Shown here one piece after another: positions 24,400 to 38,154 of a stretch of DNA of 64,000 nt. Below the pieces are notes generated by a model. It was given only the letters and a program-made list of their open reading frames with translations. It did no database searches and was not told the DNA's origin. The translations under genes and the position numbers were made by a program. Origin of the DNA: Engraulis encrasicolus (Eukaryota; Chordata; Actinopteri; Clupeiformes; Engraulidae); NCBI RefSeq assembly GCF_034702125.1, contig NC_085874.1:1552501-1616500 (forward strand), given 5' to 3'. Numbering within the stretch: the first letter of the stretch is position 1; the number at the start of each line of letters is the position of its first letter.

Positions 24400-24693
24400 T
24401 AGGGATGTAAATAAAATCGAAATTTATCGATGCATCGGAAGTATCAGCCGGCGATTTAATCGAATCGCATCGTATCGTGGGGCATTCTTAAGAATCGAAA
24501 AGATTAGAATCGCTGGCCCCTGTGCAATGCCCTAGCTCCATAACATAATAGTAGTGGAAAAGTAATTGGAAAAAATCCAACCGAATCGCATCGTATCGTG
24601 GGGAATTCTTAAGTATTGAAAAAAAATTGAATCCCCGATTTAAGAAATCGATACAGTATCGTATCGTCATGAAGGCTGTGATTTACACCCCTA
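24400..24693. mobile_element. hAT MITE with ATCG-rich body
   Basis: Ends TAGGGATGTAAAT and ATTTACACCCCTA, with a perfect 8-bp duplication ATTCCAAT (24392-24399 and 24694-24701). The inside carries two copies of CGAATCGCATCGTATCGTGG. Confidence 0.88.
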
Positions 24694-27313
24694 ATTCCAA
24701 TACACATGCTAAACAGTGCAACAGTACAAGGCAGCAAACGAACCCAGTGGACCTCAGAGAGCACAATAATGTGTGGAAACCAATCCAGTGGAGATTGGCA
24801 TCCAAGATCCACTATGAACCCAGAGCCCAGGTAGCCTCGGCCATGCGTAGTCCAAAGCAAGCTTACATGCCACCATCTGGACAATCTTTGGGTAACACTT
24901 TACTCTATTTCATTTTATGTTATGGGGTTCTAATTTTCCACGAAAAATCCGTGCCAATCCAAAGCGTCTGATTTCACATGAAATGACCCAATTACAAACA
25001 CAAGTATACAACCACCTTCATAATATTACACATACACATAGTCTTTATTGTTACTACATAGACACTGTGATAAAAATAAATGCTTGTTTGTCACATGTAG
25101 CAGCGAAAGCCAAGTAATGGTGTGGGGCAGAGTGGCCTCACAAATACAGTTGATATTCTACGCCGTTTCTTCCTGCTTTTGAAACCTCAGAACTCCTCCA
25201 TGCCCCCACTGTTAACACACCCACTCAGGAGAGGTGGAGAGTGTTTTGTTTGTGCGTGTATGCCACAGATACAGATGTCTATCTGAACAAAGAAGCTGTG
25301 TGAGATGGTGGCCAGGTTGGTCTGTGTGTGTGCATGTGCGTACACGCGTTTGCGTACGTGTGCGTGTGTGTGTGTGTCTGTGCGCGCGTGTCTGCGTGCA
25401 TGTGTGTGTGTCTGCCTGTCTCTGTGTGTGTGAATATTTGGACGCTTGGGAGCTGACTTCTTAGCGGAGGGTGTCTCATTCGTCCCCCTCTGCTATTATT
25501 TTTAACTGGGCTATTTTCTCTCTTCTATTTTTTCTCCACTTCCTGCAAGGAGGCGTCAGGACATGTGCTGCTCAAAGCACCCCAGTGACAGACAGCACAG
25601 GAACCCCTTTCTTTCTCTTCACTCCTCTCGGTCTCTGTGTGTTTGTCTCTCACACAGTCCCTCTTCTCTACCTCTCAGACAGTCTCTCTCGGTCTCTCTC
25701 TCTCTCTCTCTCGCACGCATGCACACACACACGTATGCACATACACTCCTCCTCCCTAAATCCCCTCCCTCCACCTCTCTTCCTATCTCAGAGGCGCTCA
25801 CTAGCCTGTAGTGTCTTTCTCACTTTTTATCAAACCTCTCTCTCACTCCACTTCACCCCCCTCCTCTCTCTCACACACACACACACACGCACACACTTAT
25901 CCTCCCCATCTCCCTCTCTCCTCAATGCCTCTCTCTCTCCCCTCTCCAACAGACACCCAGCGCCCGTGCTTCCACTCTGTGGTGACATGAGAGGTAGGGA
26001 GTGGATCCTCTGCTTCTGCTTCTGCTCAGAGTTACAGGTCTCCTCCTGACACCAGCGCAGTCCATCACAAGGCCAGACAGACATGCAACACAAAGACTTG
26101 GACTCACATGCGCTCACGCGCACACGCACGTCTGCTTTACAATACTACATTGACATGGCAATGATCTGCTGATAACAGGCAGCGAATGACAGAGGGGGAA
26201 TGAGAGAGAGTTACTTGACAGAGCGCAAAAGAGGGAGAAAAAAAACTGTGATGACAAAGACAGATAACAGCAAGAAGGTAACAAAAAAGGAGCCAATGTG
26301 TATATGAAAGTGTCAGTAAGAGAGGGAGAAAAGAGACAGAAACCGTGTAAGGGGGAGAGGGTTGAAAGAAGGCATACGTACAAAGAAAAGACAGATAAGT
26401 TTGCGTAAAACCCAGTGAGCAGGAAAGAGTGAGAGGGTGTGAAGTGAAAGAAGAGCATGCAGCATGCACTGAAAAAAAAACAACAACAACAAAACAAAAA
26501 CACCAAAGAGAGGAGTGTGTGAGTGTGCAGGTCTGAGTTGTTGCAGCAGCGCTGAGGAGATGACAGGCAGGGAGCTGCTATTTCTTATCTGCACCACAGG
26601 CATGTGTCATGTCCCGGCCCAGGAGGCGTAAATAAAGACCCAGCTAGCAGCAGCAGCCAGGGGCACAGAGAGCCTCCGACGCCAGCAGCTACCGGCAGGA
26701 GGAGGCGGCCAGACAACAGCCACCACTCTGGCCTGCAAAGGCAAAGTGCAGTAACTGTCACTAGCCATTTAGCCTTTCTACAAGCCACACATTTTTGTCA
26801 GTTATCTTCTTTTTTACCATGATAGCCTATGTTTACCTCAGAAGAAATGCTATAGGAAGAAGAAAAGGCCACCCTTAGGGCCTTAACGTGGTTTCTGACA
26901 TAAAAGTAAATCAGACCAATACAAACCAAATGCACTAACAACATATTATAGTCTACTGTATTGTGGGTCATGAGTGTCAAGAGAAACTTAAACTACCTGC
27001 CAAACTGGAGAGTGACACTGAAATAATTACCATTCACAGTGAAGTTCTACCAGCATTTGGCTAGTTGGCAGATGCAAATCATCAAGCCACTGCCACTGCT
27101 GCCCCAGAACACAGATGAGCAGGAAAAGGGGAGGAGAGCGGCCCTCTATTAATGCAACACCCATACATTATTCAGTCCATTACCAATTGAGTAACGTAAA
27201 GACAAGCATCATTACTAACCTGACCAAGAAATAGTCTCCAACCTGATTCTTGTTCCCCATTTATGATTTGTATTTGTGAACTAAAAATGATCAATATTGT
27301 ATAATCCATTAAA

Positions 27314-29400
27314 CAGCTGGGTCAAAGACGAAACAGGGTTTTCAGGACTCAAAAAAATAAAACTGTTCCCTGACACCGTTTTTCAACTTTTTTGGGTACA
27401 TTGGAGTGTAGAGTGATTAAATGTATTATTTTCTGTTCAGAAAATATTAAGGAACATGTATTTTTACCCCATTTTTACCCATAAAATGTCAGTATAATAC
27501 GGTGTTAAACAGGTGGTAATGCAAAAAACATATAGATGACGTTAAAAAACTGAAATAAGCTACATAACATAGTATAGGGCTATATTTAAGGTCTTAATCA
27601 AACCTAAAATGTTCTAGTAAAAGGCACTTGGAAATATTTTTTGCAGTGTTTGTAGTCTTTCACCAAGTGCATTTTACCCATTTGGCTTTAAGAAGTTTTT
27701 CCACAGAAGAGAAAATCAGTTTAAAATACACAATTATTCATTTGTGGTATGCCCCCGCATGTGTTGTGCTAAACAAATAAGTTTCGTCAGAATTTGACTT
27801 TATTTTCACATAAAAATGTGCATTTCACTGAATGACCACAACTATTACACTGAATGACGCCTTGGCAAAAAATCCTATATAAACAGCGACTATATAAATC
27901 CTATATAAATATATTGTTACTATCATACTAAAGTACTCAACGTCCTGAATGAGTGACAACAGAAATAAATGTTGTAAAATAATTGGTATTTTACGTAATA
28001 TTGTGGCATTAAAACATGTTTTGAAGAACTTCCAAGATCACAAGCTTAGAGGTAGGCTACTACTTAGGCCTAAAACAATAAAAAAGAAAATGTTGTCTAT
28101 TAACCTACATATTTCGGGGATTGCGACTTAGGGTGTTCTGATAATTCATGTACAACTTCCAAAATCCCAGAATCGACCCAGTAATATGGTTGCTACATGG
28201 TAACAAGGTTATAATGGTAATAACAATAAAAGTCATAATTTCAAGTAGTATCATCATATTATTGTATCTTATAATAATATTGCTGTTTTGATTCTTAATA
28301 TACAATTATGAACTGATTACACTGAATGAAATGGCCCTTACACTGCATGTCACTGAATGACATCTTACACTGAAGGACGACCAAATACTTTACACCTTAT
28401 TTTTACCTTTTTACAAACACACAGTTAGCCACCTACATAAAACAATGACTTTGACCCACAATGTTTACTATGTCTATTTAGAAAATATGCTTGTTTGGAT
28501 GAATATCTGAGTATAAAAGTATTTTTTGACATTTCACTGAATGACATCTGTTTTTGTGGAATTTTCAACTATTTAAGAACAAGACTCTCCCTTTGCATCA
28601 TCACTCAAGGGATCACCAAGGGTCCTTTTGATGAGGTCACATATTGTTGTGTGACTATCACTTTTTATTATGATTTAAAAGCACCATGTTGATCTTATTA
28701 CACTGAATGACATCTAAGGAATTGAAAATCTGGACAAACGTCCCCAGATGATTTGAATATCAAAACAAAATGGTAATGACACGTGATTTTAATACAATAA
28801 CAAGAACACTTCTATAATTATTAGAGATGTACAGGATCCAAGATCCGGTTCCGAATCCGGCAGGATAATAGGGTTTTTCAGACTATCCGGATCCGGCAGG
28901 ATCTTAAGCAGTTACCTAAAAATCAGGATCTGGGGCATCTCTACTTTTTACGTAGCCTAGGCTTTTCAGTCAGTCTTTCACAACCCCAATCGCTGCATGG
29001 AGTGAAAGCCCTTTGGAAGCGGCCGTTGAAGGCAGTGTGGCAGTAAGCCAATGAGTCTTAAAAATAGTTTGCGCCAACGTAATAAAAATGTCCCACGTGT
29101 GCGAGTTGGCTATGTGTTTCAACCCTTTCGTAGGATCTGGTATCCGGTTCCGGATCCGGCAGGATCTTAAGCAGTGAATCCGGTATCCGGCAGGATCCTA
29201 AAAATCAGGATCCGGTGCATCTCTAATAATTATGCCAAGAGAGTGAAAAAATAATTTTGTTCGTCATTTTGCATAATTATCCAAGGATGTATTGATGATT
29301 TTTAAGTTCGGACCATTACACTGATTCATTTATTTACTTTCTGGATAGTTAAATGAGTGCGGAACAAAAAAAAAATCACGTCTCGTCTTTGACACAGCTG
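27314..29400. mobile_element. 2.1 kb DNA transposon with dispersed CACTGAATGAC motifs
   Basis: The ends are CAGCTGGGTCAAAGACGA (27314-27331) and the complement of TCGTCTTTGACACAGCTG (29383-29400), 17 of 18 matching. The AT-rich inside carries CACTGAATGAC or one-base variants at 27826, 27848, 28320, 28351, 28368, 28535 and 28701. A hAT MITE (28822-29225) is nested in it. No transposase frame was seen. A 199-bp relative with the same GTCAAAGACGT ends lies at 10458-10656. The superfamily is unknown to me. Confidence 0.65.
28822..29225. mobile_element. hAT MITE rich in GGATCCGG words, copy 1
   Basis: The ends are TAGAGATG and CATCTCTA, flanked by a perfect 8-bp duplication ATAATTAT (28814-28821 and 29226-29233). 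The body is built of degenerate GGATCCGGCAGGATC words. It is the same family as 42109-42388, in opposite orientation. Confidence 0.88.
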
Positions 29401-29783
29401 CAGACATCTTCAAAAATGTTATATACAACTAGTTTTTTTAATTCGAAAAAACAATGGCTACCTCAATAGAGTGGGCGACAGTATGGCTTGGCAGTTCCTG
29501 AGTCACTACAACTACAATGATGGTGCAGTAGATTGGAAGTGCATTTAACAACATGCTGAAAGAGCAGAGTATCCAAACATCACCATAAACACCTTCAGAT
29601 ACCATCTTGTGCAAGCAGAGAGGTCTCTGTTTGCTCAGCACAAGTGAAACAAATCTGACCTGAACCACTACACAAAGTGCCAAATAGGGTCGGGATTTAG
29701 TAAAGACACAATTAATTCCCCTCCAGCAACCCCTACTGACCCCTAATAAAGTGAAAACAAAAAGGCATGGTAACTTTTCAAAA

Positions 29784-30013
29784 CAGTGAGTTGACTAGTC
29801 GGTGCATTGAACCCATCTCTTATCTAATGTATACCTAGTGTGGCCTCATTTATAAATGGCATTACAAAGATGCTAGTTTGTTAACCACCAGAGTTCAATA
29901 AGTTCACGGACATTGGAATAAAAGCTAACTTAAACCTTTTCAAAAACCATTCTTGTTTTTAACTGGACATTAGATAAGAGATGGGTTCGATGCACCAACT
30001 AGTCCACTCACTG
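29784..30013. mobile_element. MITE with ~47-bp inverted ends
   Basis: CAGTGAGTTGACTAGTCGGT...CTTATCTAATGT on the left is repeated inverted at 29963-30013 with few mismatches. No target duplication is obvious. Confidence 0.7.
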
Positions 30014-30164
30014 CTTTCTTTTTTAAATCATTTTAACTTATTCTTCAACCCCTTAATCTATTATCGTAGGCCTTTATCACAGTGAAGCACCTTCAACTGC
30101 CTCCATGTACAGTATTGTACGAAATGCAATACTCAACTCTACCATGTATTAAATCTGGCTCTGT

Positions 30165-30777
30165 GGCCCGATTCGAAACAGGGAAGGCAGCTGTCCTTCC
30201 AGTGAGCTAACTGGACATCGAGTAATGAAGTGTGGATCGAAACGAAAAATTGCTTTATTTCCTCTCTCGGCAGTTGACTGCATTTGTGGGCGTAACGAGG
30301 ATATTTCAAGGATACATCAGATGCTGACTTCGCTTCCTTGGTACCCAACATGCTGTGCGCCACCTCCCTCTCAACCGGAAACCTGAAAAACAAACATGGC
30401 TACTACCCAAGCTACTACCTTATCATACTCTTTATTCTGACACTTATGTATGTAGATATTGAAAATCGAATGCATAAATCAACATTGTAGTATCTAAATA
30501 TGCTGTCGCTAGATCTATTTATAGCCTATTTTACGATTCCGCCGTCTGACGATCATTCACCGTTCAAATAGCATGCGTAAGCTAAGCGCTAACGTGATGA
30601 ACGTAACTCCCCCCATAGAATCGCAAGAATCGCCGTAACATCAAATGCGCAAGACGGCGCACTCGTTAGTGCCGTTCGTAACGGCTGCCTCATCAGCTGA
30701 CTTCGCCTCTCTGATCAGTGACCTGTTTATGTAGGAGGAGAGTCATCGAGTCACTGCCTCCCGTTTCGAATTCAGCC
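30165..30777. mobile_element. MITE with GGCCCGATTCGAAAC ends
   Basis: Left GGCCCGATTCGAAACAGGG is mirrored on the right by CCCGTTTCGAATTCAGCC, each next to an AAGGCAG/CTGCC word. The inside is CpG-bearing near 30540-30680 with no open frame. Confidence 0.6.
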
Positions 30778-31658
30778 TGTGTCTTGTGTCTTGCCCAATA
30801 GGGGCATTGTTGCTAGGGAATCCATTACCAACTTACGAAAATGCTGATAAACAAGGCAGCTGTAGGCGGCTAAATAGAAGGCCAAATGTAAGAACTAGAA
30901 ATACATTTACAAATACATGCAACTGGATCAACAAACTCACAGAATCAGAAACTGGTGGCCCCAACAAACAGTTGAGAAAGAAATGATGATGAAGCATGCC
31001 TTCACACTAAATACAAGCAAACAGATAAAAAACAGACATTCATACATGCATAAAAAGCCCTACAAAAACTATGGCTGCTATGACAAATCTTCCCACGCCT
31101 CACATTCTCCTGAATAGTTCAATTGAGTGTGAGAAGTGAGAACATCATGTTTTGCAGGCCTGGTAAGAGGTGAGGTGAGGTGAGGTGAGGTGAGGAGGAG
31201 AGGTAGGGAAGACGGGAGGAGATCAAGCGGGAGAGGAGAGGAGAGTAAAGTTGCCACACCATGGAGAGTAAAGTTGAGGGATTCCCAGGGGGGAAAAAGG
31301 AGCGCCACGCTGGGCAGCTCTCCAAATGCCAGAAGACATTACAGCAGAGAGGCAGAGCTGATGGGACACACCTCAGGTGTTTGTGCATACAGAGAGATTG
31401 GCTGCAGAGGCATTACTTTTTCACACTCCATATACTGCTCCTCGTGCACGCCCATACCACTGAATGGGGGTGAACAAACCCATTTCATCTACCCAGTCCA
31501 AACACTTGCGCGCACGCACACACGCAAGTCATGCTTCAGAGTGGAGGTAGCAATTTAGAGGCGGTTTCTCTGAAGCGGTCTGACTCAGGCCAAAGGAGGC
31601 AAGGTGTGAAGGGCTGCAAAACGAAGAGCAACTCAGACAGAAAAATAAAGGTGGAGAC

Positions 31659-31660
<2 letters not shown>

Positions 31661-31726
<66 letters not shown>
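31661..31726. repeat. (GA)n microsatellite
   Basis: About 66 bp of GA. Confidence 0.95.
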
Positions 31727-31729
<3 letters not shown>

Positions 31730-32295
31730 GAACAAGTTTTATAAACTAGTTTATTACAAATTTGACTACGTTACATCTCCATGAAAATCCGGCGATCCTG
31801 ATTGGTTCTAAAGCATTCTGGCTCGGGAACAAGGCGAATCCATAAGGTCCTCCAAACCCTAGTGTGAGCACACAAAACTGAGCGGAAATTCACAAGGGTC
31901 TGGCGGGAGTCAGGCTACTGACCCACCACTCCACAACAACATATGAATGGACTCCTTCAGAGGAATTCTGCCCTCTCTCTCTCACACACACACAGCCAAA
32001 AATCCCCTGATTCAGTTTGCGGGAAAAGGGATGACATGAGTCACAGTCTATCCGAGCCGAAATGTTGCAAAAACAGCCCGCTCTGGTCTCTCTCCCACCC
32101 CTCGCAAGGTGCACCATCACCCAAAATCATTTTGGAACATGCCGCTGGAGGTGTAGGAGCTGTGTGTGTTTGTATGTGTGTATGTGTGTGTGTTTGTATG
32201 TGTGTGTTTGTATGCACGTGCGTGCGTGCGTGCGTGCGCACGCGCATCTGTATGCAATGTATGGATTTGTTTGTGTGTGGGTTTGTGGGAGGGGG

Positions 32296-32662
32296 TTAAA
32301 GGTACACTGTGTAAGATTTTTAGTTGTTTATTTCCAGAATTCATGTTACCCATTCACTAATGTTACCTTTTTCATGAATACTTACCACCACCATCAAATT
32401 GTAAGTATTTATTATGACTGGAAAAATTGCACTTTTCATACATGAAAAGGTGGATCTTCTCCATGGTCCGCCATTTTGAATTTCCAGAAATAGCCATTTT
32501 TAGCTGCAAAAATGACTGTACTTGGGTCGTACTAGAAAATATTAGTTTATTACTTAGTAAACTTTCATGAAAAGATCAAATTTGGCAATAGGCTGCCCAG
32601 TTTCAATGAGCAGGATAGTTGCAGTACCTTTTTTGACCATTTCCTGCACAGTGTCCCTTTAA
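32296..32662. mobile_element. TTAA-flanked MITE, family 3, copy 1
   Basis: Starts TTAAAGGTACACTGTG and ends CACAGTGTCCCTTTAA. It contains CTTTTTCATGAAT and ACCACCACCATCAAATT, shared with 57938-58232. The right part is also shared with 14086-14192. Confidence 0.8.
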
Positions 32663-32944
32663 GTTATCTGCCTAACCTCTCCTTGGCTAACATGTACGCA
32701 GCCTATTTTTATCGAAGGACATTTTCTTAAACGGCAGCAAAGAGTGAGCATTTTGCCGGCCAGTACATCGGCACACTTCTTTTGAAATGTGGTGAGGCTT
32801 GGTGAGGCTTGGTTAGCCCGAGTCAGATTTTCCGCGTGTGATTATGGAGTGGTAGCCATGGCGGCTGCAGTAAAATTCGCGGCTCGGGTGAAGCGGGAGT
32901 GATGGAGGCCTGCAGGTCCTCGAGGTGTAACTGTATATGCGCTT

Positions 32945-32967
32945 GGGGGGGGGGGGGGGGGGGGGGG
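32945..32967. repeat. Poly-G run of 23
   Basis: Twenty-three consecutive G on the plus strand. Such runs are often mis-sized in assemblies. Confidence 0.9.
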
Positions 32968-34909
32968 CTGGCTGTCGTATGCCCGGGGCAATGGGACCCA
33001 CCCTTACACCCCCAACATCTATCCCCTTCCCTTCACCAATGTTTCCCTTCCAATTTGCAAAAAAAACCTTGACCTTCCAGCCCCTCTCCTTTCAGGCTGC
33101 CCCCTCTCCGAAGGCTCTCACCAGAGAACCTCCTAACAACTCATCCACATGACCATGCAAACCCAAATTGGTGCAACCAAGCGCAAGGATTCACTACGTG
33201 GCCTAGTGGTCAGTGGCGTTCGTCTCTACGCACATGAACGCCGTTTACACAGCTTTCAAACTTAAAAAGGCAATTTACTTGCCCCTTTTCATGCATGCTA
33301 ATGTTTAAGACTTAAATAGTTCACCTCTGAGTGTATCGGTTAACTGGCCTCCATGATGCCGCAGCAGGCCTCTGGGCTCACTGATGTCTGACCTGCGGTT
33401 CTGCTCTGGGGTAGCAGTGGTTTAACGCTTCACAAAAGGCACACCAAGGGGAGGCCATTTATTTCTATACTGCATTTCATTTGCAACTCACTGTGCTTTA
33501 AGGATCGATACGCAAATAATTTATGTGTTACCATTAATATACAATTTAATATAATATAATAATATTTAATGTTCTCACTATGTACAATCTAGGTGTCATA
33601 TAAATGTAAAAAAAATAATAAAAAAGATTAATTTTAAAGAAACAGTTTTCTCGCACAACATCTTTCCATAAAAGCAGGCTTTTATTTCGGTCAGGCTACA
33701 TGCTGTTCAATTGGGGGTCAACAGGTTTTCACTGCTTCCAGACCCATTTTAATTCATCTGCCAAGATAATTAAAAACTGAGTAGAATGACGAACATAACA
33801 TAGTGTCTTACAGCAGCAATGCACATTACGATAGTCTGCTGGTCAGACACAGAAACTCTGAATTTGAGGAGCTTTTGCAAGTGCAAACCCAGTCCAGACT
33901 GTTAAACGCTTGTGAGAGTCATGAACTGTTTTAAAGTCACTGGTGGTTAAGGAGTTGGACCTGCAGCCAAAGTGTAATGGGTTCAATTACCCACACCAAC
34001 AGAGGGAGAACAACCAGCACTCTGGTCCAACAGCTGCTGTAGCTGAAGCACCTTGACCACGGTACATAGCTGCCCCTTGCTCAGAGGGAAGAGGAAATAC
34101 AGAGGTTATACAAAGTACTGCACTGTCTGCAGGGCACGCTGTATGATAAATAAAAAATAAACAAATAAAAAGGGAAAAAAACACTGTCTATTTCAGAAGA
34201 GCTTTGACAGCCAATGCCAATCCTATGAGCTTCCCTTTCAAACACCGACAACATGGTTCATGGCTGTGTGATTTTACAGCAGAAAAAGTCCATACACTAA
34301 AATCTGAAGCTAACGGTTCTGTCTGACTTGCTCTGGCATGTGCTGCCTTCACTGGATAATGTTGATGCTACGAGTTAAGAGGAAAGCAGGCTTGGTGTCG
34401 TTTTGTGGTAGGAAAAATGTAAGGTAAAAGACTAGTTACAGTAACAAACACTGCCCTCATCCCTAGCTGAAACACTTGAAGAAAAACACATTAACCCCTA
34501 CGTATACTGTTCATTCCAAGACAAGATAACAAAAGGTCATAACAAATATAGCAAATATATAGAATATAACAAACACCTGTATCCGACATCATGGTTGCCA
34601 CTGGGTGGTTGCACTGGAGTGCTGTTCAAGATCCATCACTATACAACATCGAGCAAACCACAGAGCTCTTCAGCTCCACAATGCTTGGCTATGATTGGCC
34701 TGCCTGTATGTTGGCCCAGCTGTGTGTGGGGGCCAACCCCCGGTGAAAAGCACAAGGGCCCATGGGAGCTGGGCTGCAGTGGGGGACTGGCAGGTACCCT
34801 CTGCTCTGCCTCTCTGCCTGACACACACACACACACGCACACCTTCCCCTCCGCCTGTGATACCCATATTGTACTCACACACGCACATTCATTCCCCTCT
34901 ATCTGACTC

Positions 34910-34910
34910 T

Positions 34911-34953
<43 letters not shown>

Positions 34954-34984
34954 ACGCACGCGCACGCGCACGCACACGCACACG

Positions 34985-35051
<67 letters not shown>
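34910..35051. repeat. Compound CA/CGCA microsatellite
   Basis: CA, then CGCACA and CGCG units, then CA. Confidence 0.95.
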
Positions 35052-35054
<3 letters not shown>

Positions 35055-35250
35055 CCCCTGTGCCCATCATGCACGTGCTCGCTCACACACAGGGCTCCCA
35101 GTGTAGGGGTGGGCACAGCAGCAGCTGCCCCGTGGAGTGGAATGTGTAAGAGCTCCGCAGACCTGCGAAGCTTAAACAAATAAAAGACACTAATTGGCAG
35201 TGGACGTTAGGAGGCCCTCCTGCTGGCAGCCACCCCAGTCAGCCCACGTG

Positions 35251-35258
<8 letters not shown>

Positions 35259-35327
<69 letters not shown>

Positions 35328-35345
35328 GCATGCACACGCACACAC
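35259..35345. repeat. (CA)n microsatellite
   Basis: About 85 bp of CA ending in CGCATGCACACG. Confidence 0.95.
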
Positions 35346-35672
35346 ACGAGAAACCCCACAACCAACCACAGACACACACACTCGAGTCCACATACACCCT
35401 TAACAAGTGACAATCACACACATACGCATGCCCAAACGCACACGACGACCCGTTAAATAGGTGCCCAGGCGTCTCTGTGCACACTGACAGGGCCCAGGCT
35501 CACTGGCCTGCTGAAGTCTCCCCGGCAGCTCCTCCAGCAGGAAATTGTTGGTCAAAGCCCAAGTGGAGTACGGCTGCACCTGAGAGCTTCCATCGCTAGC
35601 CAAAGCAGACAAGAAGACTGAGCCACACAGCACAGCTGCCTCTGAAAGACCACGGAGCTAGCATTAATCCTC

Positions 35673-35674
<2 letters not shown>

Positions 35675-35748
<74 letters not shown>

Positions 35749-35792
35749 CGAGAGAGAGCGAGAGAGAGCGAGAGAGAGAGAGAGAGAGAGAG
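35675..35792. repeat. (GA)n microsatellite with GAGC units
   Basis: GA run broken by regularly spaced GCGAGA words near 35740-35770. Confidence 0.95.
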
Positions 35793-36735
35793 CAAGGCAT
35801 GTGGTTGTCATTGACAGTGCACAGTTTGTGCACATTTTAGTGGGTTTTTATTGTAATCATTATCGATCAACTCAATAATTGTTAGTTGATTGACCTACTA
35901 CTACTCTACTCTACTTACGATTCATTGATAAGCAGCGTTTTCTCAATGCTTCCCAAAGCAAACTATTAAATCTAAAATTTTAAATTTTAAAACTGAGATA
36001 AAACTATACATTTAAAATGAATTTATGTGTTTATTCTTTAATCCAAAGGTGATCGAAATATTCCCACTCTTCACACACACTCTCCACATGCCCATTTCAC
36101 CTGGGTCTCACGCCTGGGTCTTTCTTGAATTGCCTATCACAACAATCATGCAACAATCAGGCGGTTCGTAAAGGTTCGTCAGAGGTGAAGACAAGATCAT
36201 GTGCAGAACACAGAACGATGGAACATTGGACTATTAACAGCAAATCTGAGTAAAACAGACTGAATACTAACTTGGTAAACATAGGCAAAATGGAGAATAC
36301 TAAAAGTAGTGTTAAAAATGATGAGGTAAATGCAGAGCAGACTGCAGGCATGTCCAAAACTATGAACACAGATGCCAGGAAATCATCACATATTGTCAGA
36401 TGGAAGGAAGACGGAGGTCTACTGGGTGCTTTGAAGCCACCAGGTCAGTTAATAAACCGAATGACGAGACAAGGTTTTCATCGCGCAGGGAAATGAAAGC
36501 ACTAGTGCCATCTCATGACCGTGATTTTAGAAGCATGCTGTAAAACAATACAAACAAAACGGACGTCACGCATGCAGATAGACTGTAAGGGCAAACAGGA
36601 GCAACTGATGCCAAACATTGGAAAGAAAACACCGTTCATGATTTGAGTCAGCGATTCGGTCACTGCAATCTGCCTTATTTTAGAACTAGCAGTGGTGCAA
36701 AGCAAAGCTGAGCAGAGTGGAGCCGAGCACCTCCA

Positions 36736-36920
36736 GGGGCCTATACTACAAAGCTGGTTCAGGAGAAAAGCAGGTTAAGTGAAGACGTAACTCAGCCAAT
36801 AGAAGAGCCTGGAATCCTCAAATGAGGTCTCAACATGAGGACTCCAGGCTCTTCTATTGGACGAATTACCTCTCAACTTAACCTGGTTTACTGCTGAACC
36901 AGCTTTGTAGTATTGGCCCC
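36736..36920. mobile_element. Palindromic MITE (GGGGCCTATACTACAAAGC ends)
   Basis: Left arm GGGGCCTATACTACAAAGCT is mirrored by AGCTTTGTAGTATTGGCCCC. The arms continue through AATAGAAGAGCCTGGA and its complement, so the whole 185 bp can form a hairpin. Confidence 0.82.
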
Positions 36921-37050
36921 AGCAGCCCAGCGGAGGGCTGAGCAGTGGCCAATCCTCCTCAGAGTGCAGCTCAGATGGAAACATGCTTAAGAATAATCCT
37001 GGGAAGAGGAATGCGCTGCACTGCTCCCCAGCTCACCACCCCCTTCCCTT

Positions 37051-37057
37051 CACAGAA

Positions 37058-37108
<51 letters not shown>

Positions 37109-37109
37109 G
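37051..37109. repeat. (GACA)n microsatellite
   Basis: About 14 GACA tetramers. Confidence 0.95.
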
Positions 37110-37147
37110 GTGGCTCCTGTTTTGGGAGGAGTGTTTATTGTTTACAC

Positions 37148-37470
37148 CAGGGGTGGGAAACCTATAACTCAAGGGCTGATTGGGGCCCTTGAGGCCATCT
37201 TATCCGGCCCCCCGACATCATTTTAATGTTATGCAGTTTCAAACGAAATATGACATGTTTTGTAGAGAAATGTTAGAAATTATATTTCAAATACAATTGA
37301 GTTATATTTTCAGGGGACCTAGTAAAGGTGGGGTCTGTTTTGGTGGCTGCCATATAATAGGCAATAGGCATACTGTGCAGGGGAATATCCTGGTTTGTGT
37401 TCATAGTACGGTCCTTGGAGGACTTGATAACATTTTAAGTGGCCCAAATGACAAAGGTTTCCCACCCATG
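37148..37470. mobile_element. hAT MITE (CAGGGGTGGGAAACC end)
   Basis: Ends CAGGGGTGGGAAACCT and AGGTTTCCCACCCATG, and a perfect 8-bp duplication GTTTACAC (37140-37147 and 37471-37478). Confidence 0.88.
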
Positions 37471-38041
37471 GTTTACACCGTATAACTGTAATGGCATTTA
37501 TTTCTAAAAGAAAATGAAATAAACACTGAAAAAAGAGCCAGGCATGCATGCACAAACAACATACATGCAGTACACGCACGCACGCACACACTAGTCTAAA
37601 CAAAGCCTGCGAAACACCTCTGAAACATAAGCACACATCCAGTGCACATACATGTACAATTCTTATTGTTAACTACCCACCTACACACCCAACACATACA
37701 CACACCCACACACGCAAGCCTCATCTCTAAAGCCCCCCCCAGACCTCTGTGTCTGGCAAAAACAAGGAAAATCCGACCGCGCCACAGCACATTGGCCCCA
37801 TATAGCTGTTGAGCTGAAGTATTTCAGTGAGGTTTGTGAAAAATCTCCCAACTCGCATGGAAAAGTCGAGCGAAGGCATCCGGCCTTATCACACAAAACA
37901 ATATTTACACAGTCAAGTACCTCTGGAAGATTCTCACTGAATCAAAGCACTTTTTCACCACATAAAATGTCAAGCAGATGCATCAAGGAGAAAAAACCCT
38001 GTGAATGGAAATAAAACAATAACAAAACTTATCTTCAGTGG

Positions 38042-38154
<113 letters not shown>

